From: Marinovum sp.
GTDB lineage: Bacteria; Pseudomonadota; Alphaproteobacteria; Rhodobacterales; Rhodobacteraceae
Length of the DNA: 5,789 nucleotides
Assembly (NCBI GenBank): GCA_002711145.1
Contig: PAHS01000042.1
Coordinates: 6,305-12,093 of the forward strand
Direction: 5' to 3'
Part shown: positions 1-4,598 of the stretch, one piece after another
Position numbering within the stretch: the stretch's first letter is position 1
How the letters are laid out: each line of letters starts with the position of its first letter
Notes under the pieces: model-generated
The model's input: the letters and a program-made list of their open reading frames with translations, nothing else
Databases searched by the model: none
What the model was told of the DNA's origin: nothing
Made by a program: the position numbers and the translations under genes

Positions 1-99
1 TTGAACTTAACAAGTGTTTCCTGAATCATTCAACACAACTTAAGACTTGACTCAAAAAAAAATACAGAGAATCTCTCAGTATGGTAAAAAGTACCCATT
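1..99. other. Non-coding region beyond the rpsT terminator (probably upstream of dnaA)
   Basis: No credible coding region is visible here on either strand. The stretch is A/T-rich, with an A9 run at 54-62 (T9 on the minus strand), a short AGAGA/TCTCT inverted repeat at 66-76, and three GANTC motifs at 23-27, 49-53 and 69-73. In many alphaproteobacterial chromosomes the gene downstream of rpsT, in the same direction, is dnaA. This is therefore plausibly the dnaA leader and promoter region, but dnaA itself is outside the window and that placement is inference. I see no convincing DnaA box (TTATCCACA-like) and no confident -35/-10 pair. Confidence 0.45.
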
Positions 100-126
100 A
101 AAAGCAAAAGGACGCCCATGGCGTCC
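100..126 (-). terminator. Rho-independent terminator of rpsT
   Basis: On the minus strand a perfect 7-bp GC-rich stem (GGACGCC pairing with GGCGTCC, at 120-126 and 110-116) closes a 3-nt loop. It is followed directly by a T-rich tail, TTTTGCTTTT (109 down to 100). The hairpin starts 26 nt after the rpsT stop codon. Stem, tight loop and U-tract together are a textbook intrinsic terminator for the leftward rpsT transcript. It would separate rpsT from whatever gene lies to the left. Confidence 0.87.
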
Positions 127-152
127 CCTCTCAAATCTAATTTTTATTATTA

Positions 153-416
153 TCAAGCCATGCTTTTTACTCTAGCAGAAAGCCGCGACATTTTTCTAGA
201 AACAGTATTTTTCTTGTAAACGCCTTTAGTAACCCCTCGCATTAGCTCAGGTTGAGCAGACTTTAAAGCCGAAGCAGCTACAGTCTTATCGCCTGAAGTA
301 ATAGCTTCTTCCACTTGCTTCAAAAACGTTCGAATGCGTGACCTTCTAGCTTTATTTACTTCCAATTTGCGGTCGTTTTGTCGAGCACGCTTTTTTGATT
401 GAGGCGTATTGGCCAT
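153..416 (-). CDS. rpsT: 30S ribosomal protein S20
   Basis: This 87-residue, strongly basic protein matches bacterial S20 over its full length, and 87-88 residues is the family norm. The N-terminus ([15 protein letters not shown]) and the following [12 protein letters not shown] stretch are the typical S20 opening. The C-terminal half carries the [19 protein letters not shown] signature, where conserved Lys/Arg/Asn residues contact 16S rRNA. S20 is a primary binder of the 5' domain and the 3' minor region of 16S rRNA during small-subunit assembly. The ATG at 414-416 is preceded by ATAAGGG (430 to 424), a good Shine-Dalgarno with 7-nt spacing, which supports this start. The gene has its own candidate promoter in the 91-nt gap behind the enoyl-CoA hydratase gene and a strong terminator after its stop. 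It probably forms a single-gene unit, perhaps with some read-through from upstream. Confidence 0.99.
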   Translation of the reverse strand: MANTPQSKKRARQNDRKLEVNKARRSRIRTFLKQVEEAITSGDKTVAASALKSAQPELMRGVTKGVYKKNTVSRKMSRLSARVKSMA

Positions 417-423
417 TTACAAA

Positions 424-430
424 CCCTTAT
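424..430 (-). promoter_or_regulatory. Ribosome binding site of rpsT
   Basis: The minus strand reads ATAAGGG, ending 7 nt before the rpsT ATG. This is the clearest Shine-Dalgarno in the window and fits the high translation expected of a ribosomal protein gene. Confidence 0.75.
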
Positions 431-448
431 TTTACGAAATTTTATTGT

Positions 449-477
449 TCTTTAGGCGTCTCTTTAATTCGAGTCAA
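449..477 (-). promoter_or_regulatory. Candidate sigma-70-type promoter of rpsT
   Basis: On the minus strand TTGACT (477-472), five of six matches to the -35 consensus, is followed after 17 bp by TAAAGA (454-449), a poor -10 element with three of six matches. Alphaproteobacterial housekeeping promoters often rely on a strong TTGAC and a loose -10. Transcription would start around 440, leaving a leader of some 25 nt that contains the rpsT Shine-Dalgarno. A GANTC motif (GACTC on the minus strand, 475-471) overlaps the -35 element by five bases. This is a pattern-based call only. Confidence 0.5.
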
Positions 478-507
478 CACATCCAGTAACAAATTATTTG
501 ATTTTTA

Positions 508-1284
508 TTATCTATCTCGGAACTGAGCATCACGTTTTTCACTAAATGCTTCCATACCTTCTTTTTGATCTTCGGTCGAAAACAATGCATGAAAAACTCG
601 GCGCTCAAAAAGTAATCCCTCAGACAATGGTGTTTCATAAGATCTATTCACCATTTCTTTAACCGCCATTGTTGTTAACATTGATTTTTCAGATATCTTA
701 AGTGCTGCTGATAAAGCTTCATCTAGCAACTTCTTAACTGGAACAACTCTGCTAACTAACCCACATCTCTCGGCTTCATCTGCTTCCATCAATCGACCCG
801 TTAGGTTCATTTCCATCGCTTTGGACTTACCAACATACCGCGTTAATCTTTGTGTGCCTCCCAACCCAGCAGATACACCCAAATTGATTTCAGGCTGGCC
901 AAATTTAGCTGTATCTGAGCAAATAATAAAATCGCACATCATTGCTAATTCACACCCTCCCCCCAGTGCATAGCCAGATACTGCGGCAATTATTGGTTTT
1001 CTGATTCTGCCAATTCGTTCTGACTCATTGGTGAACATATCTTCCAAGAACACTTCAGAAAAGTTTTTCTCGCGCATCATTTTTATATCAGCACCTGCAG
1101 CGAATGCTTTTTCAGATCCTGTTAGTACTATGCACCTTACCTTATCATTTTTTTGACAATCTTCTAGGGCTTCCGCAAGCTCTCTGAGAAGCTGGTTGTT
1201 AAGTGCATTTAACGCCTCAGGACGGTTAAGTTTGATAACACAAACATGATCTTCAACGTCAACTATGATTGTCTCATAAGCCAT
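508..1284 (-). CDS. Enoyl-CoA hydratase (crotonase family)
   Basis: This 258-residue protein is the normal length for a single-domain short-chain enoyl-CoA hydratase, which hydrates trans-2-enoyl-CoA to 3-hydroxyacyl-CoA in fatty acid beta-oxidation in the cytosol. Crotonase landmarks are all present. AAGADI (62-67) is the CoA-binding/oxyanion loop. GYALGGGCELAMMCD (104-118) supplies the second oxyanion element and Glu112. FGQPEINLG (128-136) supplies Glu132. Glu112 and Glu132, 20 residues apart, correspond to the catalytic glutamate pair of rat mitochondrial hydratase (Glu144/Glu164), so hydratase activity is likelier than an isomerase or dehalogenase role. The C-terminus (EGMEAFSEKRDAQFRDR) is typical of the family. 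The ATG at 1282-1284 has GAGAGA 9 nt upstream as a modest ribosome binding site. It lies 63 nt behind mutM on the same strand with no obvious terminator between, so co-transcription is plausible. The chain-length preference cannot be read from sequence, so I give no gene symbol. Confidence 0.95.
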   Translation of the reverse strand: MAYETIIVDVEDHVCVIKLNRPEALNALNNQLLRELAEALEDCQKNDKVRCIVLTGSEKAFAAGADIKMMREKNFSEVFLEDMFTNESERIGRIRKPIIAAVSGYALGGGCELAMMCDFIICSDTAKFGQPEINLGVSAGLGGTQRLTRYVGKSKAMEMNLTGRLMEADEAERCGLVSRVVPVKKLLDEALSAALKISEKSMLTTMAVKEMVNRSYETPLSEGLLFERRVFHALFSTEDQKEGMEAFSEKRDAQFRDR

Positions 1285-1347
1285 TTTTTCAGGTCTCTCA
1301 TTGAATTTCTAAGTAGTTTTTTTATCATTTCTTTCAGAAGACACAAG

Positions 1348-2199
1348 TTATCTTTGGCAATTACTACAATAAAAGCTTGAACGACCTGCCTGAATTATAC
1401 GTCTTATTTTCGTCTTGCACTCTGTATTGCAACACTCTTGGCCTTCTCTGCCATAAACATCAAAACGATGTTGAAAATATCCTAAATCTCCCGATGCATG
1501 TCGAAAATCTCTCAGCGAGGAACCACCTGCCGATATTGCCTCCACGAGAATCTCTTTGATTATAGGTACTAGTGAACTGAGTTTTTTGTGTGATAAGCGA
1601 TATACTTGATGCTTTGGGGAAATCCCTGCTCGAAATAAAGCTTCGCAAACATATATGTTACCGAGGCCAGCAACAATTCGCTGATCCAGTAGGGTGGCTT
1701 TTATATTTGTTTTTTTAGACTTTATAGTGTCCGTAAAATACGCTTCATTGAAACTATTACTTAATGGCTCGGGCCCTATGTGTGCTAGAGAAGCACTTGT
1801 TTCTAATGATCTTGTTTCAAGCAAATCTATCACGCCAAATCGCCGCGGATCATTAAAAGTCAACTGATGACTGTCTTTCAAATGTAAAATAAAGTGATCG
1901 TGTTTTTGGCTTTGTGCCTTATTGTGATGAAAAGCTCCTTGAACCTCTTGAGAGATTAAAATTCGACCTGACATTCCTAAGTGTATGAGTAAAGTTTCTC
2001 CCCCAGACAGATCCATGAGTATATATTTTGATCGGCGGTGTAAAAAATTTATCTTGCGATTTTTTAAACGTTCCGCAAGATTTTGTGGAAAAGGTCTTCT
2101 TAGGTCAGGCCTATTTACCTGAGCGTATTCAATTTTGTTGCCCTCTAAAATTGGTGAAATACCCCGTAAAACGGTTTCGACTTCTGGTAATTCGGGCAT
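1348..2199 (-). CDS. mutM: Formamidopyrimidine-DNA glycosylase (Fpg/MutM)
   Basis: This is a bifunctional base-excision repair enzyme. It removes 8-oxoguanine and formamidopyrimidines and nicks the abasic site by beta,delta-elimination. The 283-residue length fits the family. The start MPELPEVETV gives Pro2 (the nucleophile after Met removal) and Glu3, which fixes the initiation codon at 2197-2199. Other landmarks are Lys58 in RRSKY (E. coli Lys57), LIHLGMSG with Met76, DPRRFG (117-122) with the Arg and Phe that fill the gap left by the flipped base, and GLGNIY (178-183) of the helix-two-turn-helix DNA clamp. The C-terminal zinc finger is Cys256-x4-Cys261-x16-Cys278-x2-Cys281, with an extra Cys257, and Arg273 in GRSSF. 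The x4 spacing between the first cysteines is, as I recall, common in alphaproteobacterial MutM. GAGAC about 6 nt before the ATG is a weak ribosome binding site. The gene is divergent from ubiE. Confidence 0.98.
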   Translation of the reverse strand: MPELPEVETVLRGISPILEGNKIEYAQVNRPDLRRPFPQNLAERLKNRKINFLHRRSKYILMDLSGGETLLIHLGMSGRILISQEVQGAFHHNKAQSQKHDHFILHLKDSHQLTFNDPRRFGVIDLLETRSLETSASLAHIGPEPLSNSFNEAYFTDTIKSKKTNIKATLLDQRIVAGLGNIYVCEALFRAGISPKHQVYRLSHKKLSSLVPIIKEILVEAISAGGSSLRDFRHASGDLGYFQHRFDVYGREGQECCNTECKTKIRRIIQAGRSSFYCSNCQR

Positions 2200-2226
2200 A
2201 AATCTGTCTCATAATTGCTTGAGCGC

Positions 2227-2232
2227 ATTGTA
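2227..2232 (-). promoter_or_regulatory. Possible -10 element of mutM
   Basis: The minus strand reads TACAAT (2232-2227), five of six matches to TATAAT, 27 bp before the mutM ATG. No recognisable -35 lies 16-18 bp upstream, so the call is weak and rests on the -10 match and position alone. Confidence 0.22.
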
Positions 2233-2255
2233 TCGCGCCATAACTAATCTATAAG
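2228..2255 (+). promoter_or_regulatory. Candidate promoter of ubiE-ubiB
   Basis: TTGTAT (2228-2233) and TATAAG (2250-2255) are 16 bp apart on the plus strand. The -10 is a good match (five of six) and the -35 matches only at TTG. Transcription would begin near 2262, giving a leader of about 20 nt. A second AT-rich -10-like hexamer, TATAAA (2259-2264), lies just downstream with no suitable -35. Confidence is low because AT-rich DNA yields such matches by chance. Confidence 0.3.
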
Positions 2256-2278
2256 TAATATAAATTTATTTTTGGCTT

Positions 2279-2282
2279 GGAG
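2279..2282 (+). promoter_or_regulatory. Closely spaced ribosome binding site of ubiE
   Basis: GGAG (2279-2282) ends only 2 nt before the ubiE ATG at 2285, shorter than the usual 5-9 nt. No other purine-rich match lies in the preceding 20 nt, which are mostly A/T. No nearby in-frame alternative start gives a better arrangement: the next in-frame ATG falls inside the conserved YDVMNDFM block. The ATG is therefore kept as the start. Confidence 0.5.
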
Positions 2283-2284
2283 CA

Positions 2285-3037
2285 ATGTCAGATAAAAAAG
2301 AAAATACAACCCATTTTGGCTTTGAAACTATTCTAGAGAAGGATAAGGCTGAGAAAGTCCAAGGTGTTTTTAGTTCTGTGGCATCTAAGTATGATGTGAT
2401 GAATGATTTCATGTCGCTTGGAATACATAGGTTTTGGAAGGATGCAATGATGGACTGGTTGGCGCCAAGAGGCGGCCAATTATTATTAGATGTTGCAGGT
2501 GGGACGGGTGATATTTCGTTTCGGTTTCTGAAGCGTGCTAGAAATGCGCATGCCACGGTTTTAGATTTGACAGAACCAATGCTAGCAGAAGGCAGAAAGC
2601 GTGCGGCAACGGCTGGCATTTCCGGTCAACTCGACTGGGTTGTGGGTGATGCTATGGCTCTTCCTTTCGAAGATCAGACCTTTGATGTTTATACTATCAG
2701 CTTTGGGATACGAAATGTTACAAATCCAAAAAAAGCTCTTGCTGAAGCTTATCGCGTTTTAAAGCCGGGCGGCAGAATTATGGTCCTTGAGTTTTCTCAT
2801 ATTCCAAACGATTTACTCCAATGGTGTTACGACAAGTACTCATTTAATGTGATACCCAGGTTAGGGCAAATAATTGCAAGAGATCGAAGCAGTTATCAAT
2901 ATCTGGTTGAAAGCATTAGAAAGTTTCCAAATCAGGAAAACTTTCTGAATCTTGTTAATGAGGCTGGTTTTGAGAATACTAAATACCGCAACTTAACGAT
3001 GGGAGTGGCCTGTTTGCACTCTGGATGGAAAATTTAA
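2285..3037 (+). CDS. ubiE: Ubiquinone C-methyltransferase UbiE (COQ5 family)
   Basis: This SAM-dependent methyltransferase methylates the quinol ring carbon of 2-polyprenyl-6-methoxy-1,4-benzoquinol in ubiquinone synthesis; family members also act on demethylmenaquinol where menaquinone is made. At 250 residues the length is standard. [19 protein letters not shown] (28-46) is the family's N-terminal signature. [10 protein letters not shown] (67-76) is SAM motif I, GDAMALPF (121-128) is the acidic-loop motif, and [15 protein letters not shown] (157-171) spans motif [12 protein letters not shown] (212-220) and the ending CLHSGWKI match the C-terminal family patterns. It should act in the cytosol or at the inner membrane face as part of the Ubi enzymes. 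ubiB follows with no intervening base, so the two are almost certainly one transcript and translationally coupled. That pairing argues for ubiquinone rather than menaquinone as the product. The start has an unusually close Shine-Dalgarno. Confidence 0.98.
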   Translation: MSDKKENTTHFGFETILEKDKAEKVQGVFSSVASKYDVMNDFMSLGIHRFWKDAMMDWLAPRGGQLLLDVAGGTGDISFRFLKRARNAHATVLDLTEPMLAEGRKRAATAGISGQLDWVVGDAMALPFEDQTFDVYTISFGIRNVTNPKKALAEAYRVLKPGGRIMVLEFSHIPNDLLQWCYDKYSFNVIPRLGQIIARDRSSYQYLVESIRKFPNQENFLNLVNEAGFENTKYRNLTMGVACLHSGWKI

Positions 3038-4585
3038 ATGCGTGGGCCCCATAATATTCTGCGATTAATTCGTACTGGTGCAACTCTTGAGCGTACTGGC
3101 GCCATGCCAGTGATATTAAACGCTTTGGATGCGCCAAAAACCATAAAATTTGCTGCGAGGTTCATTGTTTGGCCATTTCAGTTTTTGGGTCGAAAGGGGG
3201 ATAAATCACTACTGCCGGCTCCCAGAGCTTTAACAGCGATGGGACCTGCGTACATTAAATTTGGTCAAATACTATCTACGCGACCAGATGTTGTCGGTCC
3301 AGAACTCGCTGAACAGCTGCGTGTTCTGCAAGATAGGCTGCCACCATTTTCTACTTCTGTTGCAAAGCAAAGTTTTAAGTTAGAGACTGGTTTAGATGCA
3401 GATGATGTATTTAGCCATTTTTCAGAGCCTGTCGCAGCGGCATCTATTGCCCAGGTCCATCGAGGGCAATTGCGAGAGTCAGGTCATAGTGTTGCTATAA
3501 AAGTCTTGAGGCCTGAGATAGAGCGAGCTTTTCAAAGGGATATCGACACTTTTTACTTTGCCGCTAGATTGGTCGAATTCGTCTCGCCAAAGTCACGGCG
3601 TTTGAAACCAATAGATGTAATCACTCATTTTGATGGTGTTGTACAGGGAGAACTGGATTTACGTTTAGAGAGTGCGTCGGCATCTGAATTTTCAGCAAAT
3701 ATTAGAAATGATAAAGGATTTTCTGTCCCATCGATAAATTGGAGTTTGTCAAGTCGCCGAGTGATGACTTTGGATTGGGCGGATGGACTTCCAATGGGAG
3801 ATACGGATGCACTGACGGCAGCCGGGCATAATCTAACTGAGCTTGGTGATAGGGTATTACATATGTTCTTAAGCCATGCTTTGCGAGATGGGTTCTTTCA
3901 CGCCGATATGCATCAAGGGAACCTTAAAGTATCTAGTAATGGAGATATTGTCGCATTTGATTTTGGTATAATGGGACATATTGACGAATATACAAGGCGG
4001 GTTTATGCGGAAATCTTGTTTGGTTTTATAAAGCGAGATTATAAGCGAGTTGCTGAAGTACATTTTGAGGCTGGATATGTGCCGCAAGACCAAAATGTTG
4101 ATGAGTTTGCTCGAGCTCTACGAGCCGTAGGGGAGCCAATTTTCGGTATGGATGCATCCAATATATCCATGGGAAGGCTTCTGAGTTACCTATTTCAGGT
4201 AACTGAACGTTTTGGAATGGAAACGCGCACAGAACTTATTCTATTACAGCGAACTATGGTTGTCGTAGAAGGGGTGGCTCGATCATTAAATCCTCAAATT
4301 AATATTTGGGAAGTAGCACGGCCAATTGTAGAGGGTTACATAAAGTCTAATTTGGGTCCGGCGGCAGTGTTAAATGATCTTAAGACCACATTCAAAGTTT
4401 TAGCTCGTTTTGGACCAAGATTACCAAGCTTGGTTGAGCAGGCGTTAATTAAACAGTCAAATCCGCAACCTCAAGCTTTGCAAAGAAAGTGGTCAGCCAA
4501 TTTTAAGTCATTTGCACTAGGATCTATATTTGCATGTTTGATTATATTTATTTTGTTTTTCTACATGCGTGTCTACTTTAGTTGA
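3038..4585 (+). CDS. ubiB: Ubiquinone biosynthesis atypical kinase/ATPase UbiB
   Basis: This member of the ABC1/COQ8/ADCK family is needed for ubiquinone synthesis. The family is known to behave as a membrane-associated ATPase that supports the Ubi enzymes rather than as a classical protein kinase. The length, 515 residues, is normal for bacterial UbiB. Family hallmarks appear in order: the KxGQ motif KFGQ (74-77), the Ala-rich loop AAAS (133-136) replacing the kinase Gly loop, Lys155 in VAIKV, the QGELD segment (203-207) carrying the ExD motif, the catalytic-loop-like HADMHQGN (288-295), and metal-binding DFG (308-310). A hydrophobic segment at about 492-513, next to the C-terminus, looks like one membrane anchor; E. 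coli UbiB is described as having two. The ATG at 3038 follows the ubiE TAA directly, and GGATGGA (3023-3029) inside the ubiE end can serve as its ribosome binding site. The start MRGPHNI...RLIRTGATLERTGAM fits the alphaproteobacterial family opening. Confidence 0.98.
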   Translation: MRGPHNILRLIRTGATLERTGAMPVILNALDAPKTIKFAARFIVWPFQFLGRKGDKSLLPAPRALTAMGPAYIKFGQILSTRPDVVGPELAEQLRVLQDRLPPFSTSVAKQSFKLETGLDADDVFSHFSEPVAAASIAQVHRGQLRESGHSVAIKVLRPEIERAFQRDIDTFYFAARLVEFVSPKSRRLKPIDVITHFDGVVQGELDLRLESASASEFSANIRNDKGFSVPSINWSLSSRRVMTLDWADGLPMGDTDALTAAGHNLTELGDRVLHMFLSHALRDGFFHADMHQGNLKVSSNGDIVAFDFGIMGHIDEYTRRVYAEILFGFIKRDYKRVAEVHFEAGYVPQDQNVDEFARALRAVGEPIFGMDASNISMGRLLSYLFQVTERFGMETRTELILLQRTMVVVEGVARSLNPQINIWEVARPIVEGYIKSNLGPAAVLNDLKTTFKVLARFGPRLPSLVEQALIKQSNPQPQALQRKWSANFKSFALGSIFACLIIFILFFYMRVYFS

Positions 4586-4598
4586 TGAAAACGTATTA
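4586..4598. other. Convergent ubiB/gshA junction
   Basis: Only 13 bp separate the ubiB stop (TGA, 4583-4585) from the gshA stop (TAA on the minus strand, 4601-4599). No hairpin followed by a T-run is visible in either direction here or within about 60 bp on both sides, only an 8-bp TTGATCAA palindrome (4611-4618) inside gshA. Termination is either Rho-dependent or occurs inside the opposing gene, giving overlapping 3' ends. Confidence 0.7.

Larger units (their letters stand above)
2200..2284. promoter_or_regulatory. Divergent mutM-ubiE intergenic promoter region
   Basis: These 85 bp must carry the start signals for both the leftward mutM and the rightward ubiE-ubiB unit. The centre is AT-rich. 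It contains two short GCGC blocks (2223-2226 and 2235-2238) flanking ATTGTATC. Candidate promoter elements for the two directions overlap around 2227-2233. No hairpin with a U-tract and no clear operator repeat was seen. Confidence 0.6.

Noticed and set aside
67..76. 10-mer GAGAATCTCT repeated at 1546-1555, and AATCTCTCAG at 70-79 and 1506-1515
   Set aside because: Two short chance matches between a non-coding stretch and mutM, with no further copies or extension; not a repeat family.
1285..1347. Possible separate promoter for the enoyl-CoA hydratase gene in the 63-nt gap after mutM
   Set aside because: A TTGTGT hexamer exists on the minus strand, but the spacing to any -10-like sequence is wrong or gives only an A-run, so I do not call a promoter.
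1377..1648. Short frames on both strands overlapping the 3' part of mutM
   Set aside because: They overlap the conserved mutM zinc-finger and preceding region out of frame, and show no independent coding signal.
2084..2092. DnaA-box-like TGTGGAAAA
   Set aside because: It is an isolated one-mismatch match inside the mutM coding sequence, with no partner boxes or AT-rich unwinding element, so it is not evidence of an origin.
2266..2619. Long minus-strand reading frame opposite the start of ubiE
   Set aside because: It lies almost wholly antisense to the conserved ubiE, has no recognisable family features, and is explained as a shadow of the real gene.
3869..4093. Minus-strand frame inside ubiB
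   Set aside because: It is antisense to the conserved HADMHQGN/DFG region of ubiB, with no ribosome binding site and no family resemblance.
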